This document shows, one piece after another, positions 12,566 through 24,925 of a stretch of DNA of 64,000 nucleotides. The stretch's first letter is position 1, and every line of letters begins with the position of its first letter. This stretch comes from Branchiostoma floridae. Its lineage: Eukaryota; Chordata; Leptocardii; Amphioxiformes; Branchiostomatidae. The notes beneath the pieces are model-generated. The model was not told where the DNA came from, made no database searches, and saw nothing but the letters and a program-made list of their open reading frames with translations. The stretch lies in contig NC_049979.1 in the NCBI RefSeq assembly GCF_000003815.2, positions 1,159,865 to 1,223,864 on the forward strand. Reading direction: 5' to 3'. The position numbers were made by a program, and so were the translations under genes.

Positions 12566-12983
12566 ACTCTGCCTCGGACTGACTACGCTGGCTATTGTAG
12601 GGAGAATAATTCACCAGGGAAGTTTTGCTACCAAAGGAGTTGGCCGGCCACGCATTTACCTTAGCGTAGACTGGCTCCCCAGGCCAATGTCCAGATTTTT
12701 TTTGCCGAATTCTACGATCCCTGCACCCCCGTAGGAAGGCCTGGTGGAGGCTACGATCCCCGCACCCCGTAGGAAGGCCTGGTGGAGGCTACGATCCCCG
12801 CACCCCCGTAGGAAGGTCTGGTGGAGGCTACGATCCCCGCACCCCGTAGGAAGGCCTGGTGGAGGCTACGATCCCCGCACCCCGTAGGAAGGCCTGGTGG
12901 AGGCTACGATCCCCGCACCCCCGTAGGAAGGCCTGGTGGAGGCTACGATCCCTGCACCCCCGTAGGAAGGCCGGTGGAGGCTA
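12566..12983. mobile_element. MITE copy whose end has expanded into a 38-bp minisatellite
   Basis: 12566-12748 matches the reverse complement of the MITE at 52868-53063 (GACTGACTACGCTGGC, AGTTTTGCTACCA, GCCGAATTCTACGATCC). The right end GGTGGAGGCTA is followed by about six more copies of the last 38 bases, and the last one ends in GGCTA at 12983. The left end is lost in the gap before 12566. Confidence 0.8.
12711..12983. repeat. 38/39-bp minisatellite, about 7 units
   Basis: Each unit runs CTACGATCCCCGCACCCC, GTAGGAAGG, CCTGGTGGAGG. Variation is limited to one extra C and a few substitutions. It derives from the MITE end described above. Confidence 0.93.
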
Positions 12984-14219
12984 CAATGCCTCTCTCTGTG
13001 GGAAATGTGTACGTGATAATTTGAACGAGTCCGTCGAGAAACTATTTTCCATTGAGGTGCACATTTGTATTTTCAGGTCGCTTCAGTATTGAATAATACC
13101 TTGTCACATACCGATTTCTAGTTTTCAACATTTTCAGATCTCATTCATACCAGCTGCCATCTACCCAAAAACTGACAGGTGACGCTTTTTCAACGACATC
13201 ATAGTCTTGTATTGATTTGACATATATATGCAGTCGGGGCTTCCTACATGTAAATATCCACAGACCACAACAGAAGGATTTACTTTTAATTCCAAACGGT
13301 TACATTTTGACCATTTCTACGGGGGTGGGGGGGGGGGGCATTCGTGTTGATAAGTGAGTGTGGCGGGTTCTTCAAGGAACTGAAGGGTTAGCTCTGCTCG
13401 ATGGTTAACTATCACATCTACTAGCCGCAAGACAACAAAATCGTCCAAGATCTGCCATATTTAAGATCGACAGAGGGTTGCGCGAATTTTCCACCTGAAA
13501 ACCGTCCCTGTCACATCAAGGACGTTGGTCACATATAAGCCATACTTTGTACCTTGTACAATTGTTGTGCAATAAAGTTATTATAAGCGAGGCTCGGGCG
13601 ATTGCCGCAGAATCGTCGCCCGATCGATTTTCGCCAAATGTGACAGGGGTATAAGGCCCCCTTTCGACTAGACGGTGATCGCTATGCGCTCTCACGGCCT
13701 AAATGGGATATGTGTAACCTATGATTTCATACTGCGTATATCATACAGCATGATAAAGTGTGACTGAGAGGACAGCAAAAAACACACATTTCTTTTCCAT
13801 ACATTCGTTGAGCGATATATCAAATTTTAGGTCGCAGAGAGAACGCGGCGAAATCGCCGTCCTATTCGAAAGGTGGTATAACCAAAGTTATGTACACTTG
13901 AGTTGGTTGCGGATATATACGTGCAGAGTGTTTTTCAAAAGGGCAAATCATTGGAGCCTGCTAGTACGTACTAGTATTCGATCTCAGAATGTTAAGATTC
14001 TACGTCGACATGGCTTAAAGCGCCTTTTACAAATCAAGAATTTAGCTCGGCCGAGTTGTCAGCTTCAAACACCACCTCAGCTCCGTCCCACAGGACACGT
14101 GGAGGAGAAAGACGGATGGAGCTCACGCGGTACCAAGGTCTCCGTTCGTTAGGGTCTCATTTCTCCCCGCTAATTACCTGCTTTGTTTTCCGGAAGCTTA
14201 TCCCTTAATCCCTTAATCC

Positions 14220-14540
14220 CCACCAAAAGGGAATGTTGCCATAACGATATATCATCAGAACGGTTGGGCCACAATGAGTAAGCTTTATGGATGACGTCGT
14301 CTGCACGCAAACACTGTAACGAAAGAGGGTGAAAACAGACAAGATGGGCAGAAAAACACAAGATGTCTACATCTAAAAAGGGAATGGTGCCATAACTATA
14401 TATCATCAGAACGGTTGGGCCACAAGGAGTAAAGTTTATGGATGACGTCTACTGCACACAAAAACTGTAACGCAAGAGGGTGAAAACAGACAAGATGGGC
14501 AAAAACAAACACACAAGATATCTAATTCTAAAATGACCAT
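14220..14540. repeat. About 165-bp tandem duplication, with a distant partner at 58.3 kb
   Basis: AAAGGGAATG(T/G)TGCCATAAC begins at about 14225 and 14387. Both copies continue with ATATCATCAGAACGGTTGGG and GTGAAAACAGACAAGATGGG. The sequence after the second copy (CATAAACGTT, AACATGGTAT, TTCCTGTAT) has a diverged relative at 58290-58460. Confidence 0.75.
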
Positions 14541-16119
14541 AAACGTTGTTAGAAGAGTTGAAACGACAAACATGGGAAACAAAACATGGTATACGTATCA
14601 CGCCCAACATGTACTTCATTCCTGTATGAAGGACATACAGAAAGTGTCACTACTGTGGTAGACTAGGATCATTATAGCTTCACTCGATCAAGTCTGCCAA
14701 ACTAGTGTCACTTTTACGGCTTCACTCATGTTATGTCACATGGCCGAAGGGAACAATTTCTTTTATTTTCTTTCACAAAATCAATTTCTTTTTCTTTTCG
14801 TTCACAAAATCAAGCAAAAGTGTGAGCGCGGGTGTCATCCATACAATTTACTTTTACAATTTGCCGCATTTACCGCATCAGATGCATTCAAGAAGAAGAA
14901 TCAGACAGGGCAAGTAACTTCATATGGGAAATTAAGAAGCCTCAATTTCCTGCGCGTTAGTCTTGATTGTAATTATTTCCTTAATCTGCCTTAGATCGAT
15001 GAGAAGTAAGTTACGTCTGCCAGGCCTCCTCACATCAATACAAAACAATTAAATTTCAAACCTCTTGAGCCACCAAAGCAAGAAGAAAGCAATACAACAT
15101 TCTCACTTGTATTAACTGACGAATCTATTCAAGATTCATCTCCACGCAGATGTTGGAGATCGTCACGTTTTCTGGTGCCATGATTCCCTGACAGCCATCC
15201 ACCGCTTCTACACTATAAACTGTTTGCCGTTAGACCACAAGCAAAACAAACTAACAGCCCGGGGATAAAAAAAAATGTTCTTCAACTCGTGTAAGATCTG
15301 ATTGGAGATTATGTGCAAATCTTCCATAACTAACGTTAGTCTTCTAGTCTCAGTAAATACGCATATATTCTATTGCTTTTGGACATCACTATTCCTCCGT
15401 CAGTACAACGCTAGTTAATTAAACAGCATTGAGTGTGTACATGAGGCATGGACAATAAAACAAGAGCAACACTCGCATCCTCAGGTATTCTTTTTTTTAC
15501 ACGTTTCACCCAGATACATTGTATCAAGACAACGGTACCCAGGACGACTCGGCTAACAGTCATGGTTGTGGTTATGGTTAACCGATTAAGGTCAGCGTTT
15601 GAGTACGTCGGGCTTCTCATGACGGCGAAACCCTTATAAAACGCCTTGGTGCTGAGTTGTCCTTATTTGCTTTCGGTGCCGAGTTATTCTAGTCTACCTC
15701 CCGTACTTTCAAATCAAGAAAACAACGAAGAAGACCTAGGCTACCCAAAACAGGGAACTATCAGATCAAAGACGTGACGACTGCCATCGGACCGTTACTT
15801 AACTTTATGATACCGAATCAGCAGCTATGTGATTCGTGTCGTGAATGATCTTTAAAAAAGAGAGACAATATTCGGCAGCCTACAGTCTCTTTTAAGTTTG
15901 AGGACACTTCCTCTGTTACTTTCCTTTTGGCACGGGAAGCGACCAAGAGAGCGTACCCTAGCTAATAAAAAGGCTGAGATCCTTGCTAAAATAGTCTGAG
16001 AGCCTTACCTGCGGAAACCCAGCACCTTCCGGAGCAGTCCTGTCGGTACCAGGCCTCACATCACGCACCGCTGGAGCTGGCGCGAACCATGGGACTCCGC
16101 ACCGTCCCTCCAAGAGATT

Positions 16120-16200
16120 CTATATGCAAATCACATGGCTTGTAATTTGATTAATTTCCTGAGCCCGTTTCTCATTAAAGAATGCAAATCAGCACATTGT
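16120..16200. promoter_or_regulatory. Possible enhancer fragment with two octamer motifs
   Basis: ATGCAAAT (POU octamer) occurs at 16124-16131 and 16182-16189, with a TTTGATTAATTTCC homeodomain-like stretch between. No repeat or gene explains the segment. Regulatory role is inference. Confidence 0.3.
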
Positions 16201-17207
16201 TCTAAGGTGGGATCTTACAAGAAAGATGCTGCGTAGATCACGAGTGTTTACATGGCAGTATTTCTTCCCTCTCAGGCAGATGAAAATCGCTGATTTGCGG
16301 CGCGTGTCGCTTGAGGCTTACAGAAGAGATCAGCCATTAAAAAGATAACAGTCGCTCCACGCGCGAGTCTCCAGGCGTTCGTCAACGCGTGTCTGATTGA
16401 AGGGTTGATCTACTTTCTGGACAAATGTCAAATAAAATGATCAGGCAACTAAAATAACATTAATTTAAATTAATGTAACTCAATGTAAATATGCCAGGAT
16501 GGTGGTTCATCGATATACTGTAAACCAGTGGGCGTGTTCCAGTTATCTGTACCATACTAGTACTACTACTTGTTCACACGCCTTACACAGTCTAGGATGG
16601 GCTTCACGTATCTCTTGATTCAGTTTGGTATGATTCAGACGATAGGAGTGCTCACAAGCGCACGATTGGCGAATGAGTGTTCTTCATTTGAGTTGATTTT
16701 AGGTCAACATATGCTCATGAAACCCTAAGTTTTGAAAACCGTGAAACTTTTACGTCTTTAGCTACACGGCTATCCAAACCATAATTCTAATGAAATATAG
16801 AAACATTTATCCTATCAACCCCATCATGAATCCCATAAGAACAAATCAATGTAAAACACCGCACGCCGAAATAGCTGACAAGGGCTATATTATGATACAT
16901 ACGACTGGCAGAGTGTGACACGAGATACCGCAAACTATAATTAGCACGTTACCGAAAACACTTGTCTCGGATCACAACTGACTGTGCCTACATCCTTATC
17001 TCTTTGCTTGTTCTCGCGTTTGACTTTGAGCCTGACATTGATTACCCAGGTTTAAGAGCACTTACACGCTCATCATGCACTTGATAATGTCCTTGGCGTG
17101 CCTGACGGATCGGTCCCCGGCGTAAACACAATCACATCCCGAAAAGAGTCCTCCTGTCAAAACATGATCGATCACCGCCGCCCGCAAACCCTGCCGGACT
17201 GGGAGGT

Positions 17208-17396
17208 AATTGTGGACCGAACCTGCATTTTTTTCAACGCAAAACGCTCTCCATTGAGGCTTTAGTTGGCTGGTTGAAAACACAGTTGTATGGTTGTTTA
17301 ATTGTGGACCAAGTCTACATTTTTTGTCAACGCAAAACGCTCTCCATTGAGGAGGTTTTGGTTGGCTGATTGGAAACACAGTTGTATGGTTCTTTT
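17208..17396. repeat. 96-bp tandem duplication
   Basis: TAATTGTGGACCGAACCTGC / TAATTGTGGACCAAGTCTAC, each followed by CAACGCAAAACGCTCTCCAT and ACACAGTTGTATGGTT. Two copies. Confidence 0.85.
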
Positions 17397-18259
17397 ACTG
17401 TATGGGAATAAAGCTTGTGAACGTGTTAAGTACACGTCATCTCGTAGTACACAAACGAACCATATAGAAAAACAAGTACGTTGAATGTTGGAGTAGCAGT
17501 AATCATTAAGTGCGCATCGATGAAAAGAAAGAGAGATGTGATGTAAACGGTACAGCAAATAAACAATAAAGCATTGTCTGCGACTGTTGAAAATCGGCAC
17601 TTTTCAGCACCTTGGACAGTCAAATCATAACAGAATTCTTTTACACTCTTGTCTTCCCTTCTCGGCAAGGAAAAGAAAAAGAAAAGAAAAACTGTTGGCA
17701 TCAGCGAAGGCTCCCTAGCCTTGATACCAATGGAAAATGGAAAAGCTATACTCGGTTTCGTAGTGTCTATGAAATCTGACAAAATCTCACAAAAGGTAAA
17801 AAGAAACCGTCATACTAAAAAGGTCACTTTTCTTTGTGAAGCGATGGACAAGAACAATCCGCATCTACAGATATTGATAAGGTTATCAGCCAATGATGAG
17901 TTGTCTTATGTTACTAATGGGGAAACTGATAAGAATCTACAGAGCTGGATGATAAGTCTCCCGGTGATGAAGTGCCCACGGTCCATAATCCAGGCGGCCT
18001 GCACGCCACATTGCGCGCGCTGGTCCCTAAAGGTGGTATCTCACTGCACGTGTGGCACCGGTGCGGCACTGCGGGGTTTCGAACAAGACACAGCAAATTT
18101 CAGAGATAAAGAACGAACTTTTTTACGTTTTGTGAATTTTGTTGTCTTCTAAGTCAAACGTTTATGTATTACGCAACATCAACGAATTTCAGAGATAAAG
18201 AATGAATTCTTTTACGTTTTGGTGCATTTTGTTGTCTTCTAAGTTATGCTTTTACGTAT

Positions 18260-19000
18260 TACGCAATATCTAAATTACCAAAAACCGAAAAAAAAGCAGT
18301 ACCGCAGTGAACGAAACCCGCATTGCCGCACGTGCAGTGACAGTCCACCTTAACCGCCACTGAACAGCGAATGGGAACCGGGTTTTCTCCCGGGAGAAAG
18401 CCGCTAATTACAAATACAAGAACGAACGAATGGTTTATTACACTGTTATAAGACACAGCGCACAGTAGCAGCCTTTATTAGATGAAATGCTATATGACTT
18501 ACGAGTATAAGTAACCTAAAAGCAATACAGGGACATAACAGAACTATAGCATGTCCAGATCAACAGATCAAAGTTCTGCTGCAGTACCAAGGTCACACGC
18601 CAGGGGGCACAAAATCGACCCTAACCTAAAAGCAATACAGGGACATAACAGAACTATAGCATGTCCAGATCAACAGATCAAAGTTCTGCTGCAGTACCAA
18701 GGTCACACGCCAGGGGGCACAAAATCGACCCTAATCCTCGTCTTTGCAACACCTACCAAATATCATTACAATCCATTTAGAGGTTCTAGAGTTATGGTGA
18801 TCACAAATATCCGAAACACAAACACACCAAAAACTACACCTCCATTTTTCACGGAGGTAAACAGGCTAAACATTGCAAACCTTAGAATGTTCCAATATGT
18901 GTACTCATCTAGATGTTTCTTGATGTTTTTCTTATTGTACAAGTTCAGAAAAACTGACCTGAAAAACTCCGGTGGACCGGACGTTGGACCTATTGGAAAA
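18260..19000. repeat. Dispersed repeat, inverted relative to 40330-40777, with internal 110-bp duplication
   Basis: Matches the complement of 40330-40777 (GAGAAAGCCGCTAATTACAA, GCACAGTAGCAGCCTTTATT, AAGTTCTGCTGCAGTACCAA, TGGTGATCACAAATATCCG). Only this copy has a tandem duplication of about 110 bp: CCTAAAAGCAATACAGGGAC begins at 18517 and again at 18625. Confidence 0.8.
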
Positions 19001-19324
19001 TAAACAGATTATATGATAAGGCATTCACACGTTTTGGGGCTTTCGGGTCGAGGAAAATAGCATGAGCGAAGTAGAGTAGAGTCTATCGTACCAAGTTTTA
19101 CAGTCAATGGTACAGAGGCAATTAGCTTTTAGCTTTGTAGGATTTTAAAACATCAGTGGGAGTCGAATACTCCACAGAAGATTTCTTTGTAGCAAAATGG
19201 ACCATTGTTTTGAGTATCGTCCATTCAGAAGTTCTCACATAATGAATCAGGTCCAGGTTTAGGTCCGAACCTGATCCTCTGGACCTGAATTTTTTGTACC
19301 AGTACCCACCCTACTTATGTCTAA

Positions 19325-19600
19325 ATAGCGCCCTTCGGTGCAACACAACAGCTGTCTTGCGTCCTTGAGACATGTGGTGAGTTGCTCAATCTCAAGACAT
19401 TGACAACTTGTGTCGTGCTAGTGTATGCAAGCAGTGAAGAAGACCTTGCGGAGGTGGGAAGGGGCACCACGGCTCGCAACAGACCAGAGACAATTGCGAA
19501 TCTTCATGAAGGCCTGTCTCAGTTTCAACAGGCCCCAACATCTCCAACAGGGACCTACTAGTAGCTAAAGAGGAGGCCGTTGCCTGGCTGCAGTACTGGC
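19325..19600. repeat. Dispersed repeat, inverted relative to 39265-39513
   Basis: The complement of 39265-39513: GACAGGCCTTCATGAAGATT, CTTGCATACACTAGCACGA, ACAGCTGTTGTGTTGCAC. The match ends at AGGGCGCTA, next to the TA-flanked MITE in the 39-kb copy. Confidence 0.75.
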
Positions 19601-19636
19601 ACGGAACGATATGATGATGAACTGAAAGGCGGCCAC

Positions 19637-20037
19637 TATACACCTTTCTCACGCGGCGGCCATGATAGATCCAAGAAGAGGTCAATGAGGCAAACAGACA
19701 AAACTTGTTTCTAAAATCAGGTCCCATTTAGTTTTCCCCCAAACCACACAAATTTTGATGATATAAGATGGAATAATAGATATTACAAGAAGTGTTATGC
19801 ACCGAAAAATGTAGCAATTTAGAGTAGTGTAGACTGGCCCCATAGTCCATTAAGAGATGCAAAATAAAAACATAATAATGCAAATTTTTAACGAATTTGC
19901 AGCCATTCACTTATTGGTCGATTTCCTAATTGGCAGGCTACCATTGGTCGAACTGCTAATTATGATGGACAGCCTTTTGTTTGCCACATTGAACTCGTTT
20001 TAGATCTATCATGGCCGCCGCGTGAGAAAGGTGTATA
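19637..20037. mobile_element. MITE with about 60-bp TIRs
   Basis: Terminal inverted repeat TATACACCTTTCTCACGCGG then CGGCCATGATAGATC, exact over 35 bp and imperfect for about 25 more. TA-type ends. The interior (about 280 bp) has no coding frame. Confidence 0.85.
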
Positions 20038-20039
20038 AT

Positions 20040-22400
20040 GATGGGAGTATATGCTTACGAGAGTCACCTTTAGTTTTTAGTTTGGCTTTACAATTTGGCC
20101 AGCTCTTTCAAATCTTATAAATTTGATGATGGATGATGTATGTTTTATGTCTTATCCAACATTGCTACTCCGCGAATAAAGGCAAAACTCCAGGGAATTG
20201 ATATCGATGTTGATATAGTTTCCTTTGGTGACACCAGAGGGTTATAAATCTGGAATCATGTCTTTATCCTGTCTAGTATTTAGTAGAAATGGACGCTTCA
20301 TGTAAAATATTACACCCCGCAGAATAACAGGTGTTCCCGGTAGACACAGGACGGCACACTGAAAAGAAGATAATTCAAAGAGGTTATCCCAAGAGTTGTT
20401 GTTGGACATCATCGTAAAACATATCAAGGTCAAAGTGGTTGGCGAGCCATTTCTAACCACTAAGTTTGGAACACAATTAAGTCATCAACGCCAGAGCTAG
20501 GTGCTATCGCAAAAATATGTGTTGAACGAATGAATGATTTGTAAAACATTGTGGAAAACTAATTCTTAAAAATTGCTAGTTTTACATATCGTGTGGTACC
20601 GGCCGTTCGGCATCTCGCGGGAGGGCGTTGTTCCCACCGGACTCTCCATTAGCCCTGAGATCGGTCCTAATCTTTCAATTAATCAGATTGACCCACATAA
20701 ATCCTCGGATCGCAGGACAGGGACGGATGTTCTCCGTCGCAGCTTTTCTTCCTGACATGATGAACAGTGCGGAAAATGGTTCCGTTCCGTGACAGGCTGT
20801 GTTTTGGTGTCGCCAGCGTGGCTGCGGGATGTATCAGGAGATCACATGGCTGTGGAACATCATCTATCAACTTCGATGTTTGCTTGAAACTTTTTATATG
20901 TTGGTAGAATTCATTCTGAAGAAGGGTGGATGACTCCTGATATCTCGTGTTTTGGACAAACTATTGTCACATTTTGGGGGTAGATACCTACGAGGAAAGA
21001 AGTGATATGTGTTTGGCTCCACTGGCAGCTTCCCTTGGGACTGCAGGGGCATTTTAGTTGCAAATTCTGAACCTTCATGTATGATCTCCAAAGTTTGGCA
21101 CCTTTGAAGACCAATGTAAATGTATGTAAATAAGCAATTGTTCTGCATAATCAATGAATAAATTAAGCCTCAAGTGTGCTAAATGTAATACTTTAGACTC
21201 AAGTAACCCCAAGAAGAGCATTGATATACATAAAGAAATTGATGAGCTAATTTGTATTTTAATAACAAACTTTTGCAATATGCTAGTTCGCCAATAGCTT
21301 GAACAAATGAAGAACACAAGTTAAACAAAAAATGCCTTTACCTACATACTGTATAACAAAAGGCTATAAGACATTTAGCACAACTACTTAGGCCATGTTG
21401 ATTTGATTGTATGGATGACGTCCCCTGGGAACCCCAAAACTGGTGTGAGCATGCAAATAAAAAAAGTTGCCTGCCTCAAATGACTAAAAACACAAAGTAT
21501 GGTATACTAAAAAAAAGAGTGCTCGATTTATAGCTGTTTAGTACGATTTACAATATGGTTAAAAACGTTTTCATTGATTTTTGAAAATGGCTGAAAATTG
21601 ATGCCACTGCTGATGTCATCCATGTAGCCAAATAAACATGGCCTTAATTCTAGAATATAAATCTACCATTTCTACAAAATGTATGTCTATAGGCTATACA
21701 GTAGCTATCATCAATACTGCCACTGCTGGCAATACTACATGCACTACCTAAAACTTTGAGATCTATTTCTGAACTAGATGTGTATACTTATCAAGAACAG
21801 TTAACCTTAACTAATAAAAAATGATAACATTTACATATTTTAACAAAAAGATATAGATTATGAGTAGATTAATAGGAAACATCACATTATTGGCACTACG
21901 CTACTACAATTATGCATTACATATGTTTGTGTAAGCTTTTGATACCTACAAACACCACTCCTTCACAGAAAAGAGGGAAGGAGAGTCAAGGAGACTGGAG
22001 ACAAATATCTTATCAGCTATGATATCAAAAGCTACTTGCAGACATACAAGTTTCGTAACAAACTTACTATCTAGAATCTGGGCCTTAACGTGTCGAAAAA
22101 CACTGTTTCCTGCATATCATTACTGAAACTGAAGAAGAACATAAATAAACCATCAATCACTAACTACAACTGTTAACTAATTTGCAAAGTTACAGTTTGG
22201 GTATGTGTTACCCTACTGTCCTCGTCAACATTTCCACACTTACATTTCATGCACAAATATAGATATTACAGGAACTACAGGGGTACACTCATTTTTTTCC
22301 GAACGACTTCTTCCACTGTAGGAAGAAGGCAGTTTTATATCATACAATACTTGTCTTACATTTACCAATGTTATCTGCGATGTTCCACAAATGACTTGTG
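20040..22400. other. 3' flank of ZNF copy 1, repeat-derived
   Basis: 20930-21080 matches about 60230-60370 (GGGACTGCAGGGGCATTTTA). 21380-22000 matches 28040-28690. No coding region recognised. Confidence 0.5.
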
Positions 22401-22529
22401 ACCAGTTGTAGGGTCCTGATCAACCACCTACATATAGATGACCGTCATATTCCTCAAACATTTAAGCTTTTGTGTGAATTCACTGGAGGGACTTCAGATT
22501 ACTCTCTCTCTCTCTCTGTATCCATTAGA

Positions 22530-24056
22530 TTACAACGAAACTGTTTGCTGCACACTTGTGTGAGTTCGCTTGTGTTTCTTCAGAGCACACTTATGACCGA
22601 ACTGCCTGCTGCACTCCTCACAAGTATAGGGTTTCTCACCTGTGTGAGTTACCATGTGAGTCTTCAGAGCACTCCTCTGACTGAACTGCTTGCTGCACTC
22701 CGCACACTTGTAAGGTTTCTCCCCTGTGTGAGTGCGCATGTGGGTCTTCAGATCTCCCAGCACACTGAACCGTTTGCTGCACTCCCCACACATGTACGGT
22801 TTCTCACCAGTGTGAGTGCGCATGTGTTTTTTCAGACTGCCCCGCTCACTGAACTGCCTGCTGCACTCCTCACACGTGAAGGGTTTCTCCCCTCTGTGAA
22901 TGCGCATGTGCTTCTTGTGAGCACTCAGCTGACTGAACTGTTTGCTGCACTCCTCACATTTGTAGGGTTTCTCACCTGTGTGAGTTCGCATGTGACACTT
23001 CAGACCATACAGACTGCTAAACTGCTTGCTACACTCCTCACACTTGTATGGTTTCTCCCCTGTGTGAGTGCGCATGTGCTTCTTCAGATCTGCCAACACA
23101 CTGAACCGTTTGCTACACTCCCCACACATGTACGGGTTCTCCCCAGTGGGAGTCTGCATATGCCTTTTCAGACTGCCTGGCATACTGAACTGTCTGCTGC
23201 ACTCCTCACACTTGTACGGTTTCTCACCTGTGTGAGAGCGCATGTGCTTCTTTAGATCACCCTGCACAACAAACCGTTTGCTGCACTCCTCACACATGTA
23301 AGGTTTCTCCCCTGTGTGGGTTCTCATGTGAATCTTAAGTTGATCCAGGGCACTAAATTGTCTGCTGCACTCCTCACACCCATACTTTTTCTCTCCTGTA
23401 TGAGTATGCATGTGAGTACCCAGATGACCCAGCCTTCTGAACCGCATGCCACACCTCTCACACTGAAAAGGTTTCTCCCCTGTGTGAGTACGCTTGTGTG
23501 CCATCAGACAGTCCACTCGACCAAACTGCTTGCTGCACTCCTCACACTTGAATGGTTTCTCCCCCGTGTGAGTTCGCATGTGTATCTTCAGACTACCTGG
23601 CTGGCTAAACTGCTTGCTGCACTCCTCACACTTGTAGGGTTTCTCACCTGTGTGAGTACGCATGTGGGTCTTCAGATGTTCCGGCCGACTGAACTGTTTG
23701 CTGCACTCCTCACACTTGTAGGGTTTCTCCCCTGTGTGAGTACGCATATGAGTCTTCAGATGGCTAGGCATTGTGAACTGTTTGTTACACTCCTCACACT
23801 GGTACGGTTTCTCCCCTGTATGAGTGTGCATGTGAGTCTTCAGATGATGCAGCATTCTGAACTGCTTGCTGCACTCTTCACACTTGTAGGGTTTCTCCCC
23901 TGTGTGAGTCCGCATGTGGATTTTCAGATGACTCAGCTGACTGAACTGCCTGCTGCACTCCTCACAAAGGAACGATTTTGCGGCCGACTGTTTGGGGGCA
24001 GCCTCTTCCTCAGCTCTGTCTTCAGCATCATCACAGCAGTTGCTAGATGTTGCCAT
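22530..24056 (-). CDS. C2H2 zinc-finger protein, 17 fingers (ZNF copy 1)
   Basis: 508 residues in one coding exon. The exon starts at 24075 after the acceptor TTGTTCTTTACAG, and the first ATG in it gives MATSSNCCDDAEDRAEEE. The same splice site and start are conserved in the two paralogues. A longer frame upstream is intron. Seventeen tandem fingers with TGEKPY linkers follow the pattern C-X2-C-X12-H-X3-H, so it is a probable nuclear DNA-binding factor. Finger 10 has lost its last zinc ligand (HMQTP instead of HMRTH) and its linker is altered (PTGENPY). Finger 7 (CERCGMRF) and the THTGEKKY linker after it are shared with copy 2. There is no KRAB, SCAN or BTB domain, only a short acidic N-terminus. 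Finger-tip residues differ between fingers, so each probably reads a different triplet. Target unknown. Confidence 0.92.
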   Translation of the reverse strand: MATSSNCCDDAEDRAEEEAAPKQSAAKSFLCEECSRQFSQLSHLKIHMRTHTGEKPYKCEECSKQFRMLHHLKTHMHTHTGEKPYQCEECNKQFTMPSHLKTHMRTHTGEKPYKCEECSKQFSRPEHLKTHMRTHTGEKPYKCEECSKQFSQPGSLKIHMRTHTGEKPFKCEECSKQFGRVDCLMAHKRTHTGEKPFQCERCGMRFRRLGHLGTHMHTHTGEKKYGCEECSRQFSALDQLKIHMRTHTGEKPYMCEECSKRFVVQGDLKKHMRSHTGEKPYKCEECSRQFSMPGSLKRHMQTPTGENPYMCGECSKRFSVLADLKKHMRTHTGEKPYKCEECSKQFSSLYGLKCHMRTHTGEKPYKCEECSKQFSQLSAHKKHMRIHRGEKPFTCEECSRQFSERGSLKKHMRTHTGEKPYMCGECSKRFSVLGDLKTHMRTHTGEKPYKCAECSKQFSQRSALKTHMVTHTGEKPYTCEECSRQFGHKCALKKHKRTHTSVQQTVSL

Positions 24057-24828
24057 GACAACAGTTCTAACCAACCTGTAAAGAACAAATACAAAAAAAC
24101 ACATGTCAGTTGAATTTGTGGCATAGAATGAAAATTTAACAAATGTATGGTGAAGATACCAACATACATGAAACATACTGAATTGGGGCTTTAAACAGTC
24201 CCCGAGTTCAAGCCAGGGTACTGCCCGTCGACCCTGTACATGTGCCTCATCCTCTATGTTGCATCTCCTAGTCATACGAAGGAAAATTTGGGTAATAAAC
24301 TAAAGTAAAAAAAAAATTAAAAACAAACAGTATTCAGGTATAAACTGTTGCAAGATGAAAATATGCACCATTTTGATTTGCGCGCAATACTAGTACCATG
24401 CTATGTCCATGGGCAGCCTGCTACGCTTTCGCCTGTGTCTCCAAAGACAACCGTCACAGTAGCGAAGCTGTAAACATGTACGCTGTGTTACAAGCTTTTT
24501 GATTGGCTGAAAGTCTGACTTCTCGGTTGTATGTCAGAGGTGAACCTATCAACGCACAGGACACAAAATGGCATTCGGCATCGACTCGATAATAGCAGCT
24601 GAGACATCATGCGGCAGTAAATCGGCCATGCGTTCGACCAATTGGCGCTCAAGGAAGAAGTTGCCCGCCATGGAATGAACGAGATTGATACATTTTCACA
24701 CAAAAACATTATCTTCAGAAAATTGGACCTCGGAATCTTGCAAATTCAACAGTGAACGGACGTGTTCAAGCTACGCAAGACATTTTTGTACATTTGTATA
24801 CCTGTTAAAATGCCCACAATTAGCCATT

Positions 24829-24925
24829 GCGCCAAGTGGCCGAATGGTTAAGGCTGAAGACATCAGGTACATATGCTTTGGTTGCTTGGTCGACCCGGGT
24901 TCGATTCATTTAATACAAGAATAAA
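24829..24925 (+). repeat. tRNA-derived SINE head or tRNA pseudogene
   Basis: A-box-like TGGCCGAATGG (24838-24848) and B-box-like GGTTCGATTC (24898-24907) at tRNA-Ser/Leu-type spacing. The acceptor stem does not pair and the 3' end runs into ACAAGAATAAATTTTTT, so it is not an intact tRNA gene. The A+T-rich tail suggests a retroposed copy. Confidence 0.5.

Larger units (their letters stand above)
12990..17200. other. Non-coding stretch
   Basis: Apart from the duplication at 14.2 kb and the octamer pair at 16.1 kb I can support no feature. Open frames are short and unrecognisable. Confidence 0.45.

Noticed and set aside
17649-18152. 167-codon frame starting MSSLLGKEKKKKRK
   Set aside because: I recognise no domain, its end lies in a duplicated repeat (CAGAGATAAAGAA...), and no splice or promoter evidence supports it.
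22398-24113. Long plus-strand open frames opposite ZNF copy 1 (also opposite copies 2 and 3)
   Set aside because: They mirror the repeated finger/linker codons of the minus-strand genes; the same artefact appears opposite all three finger arrays.
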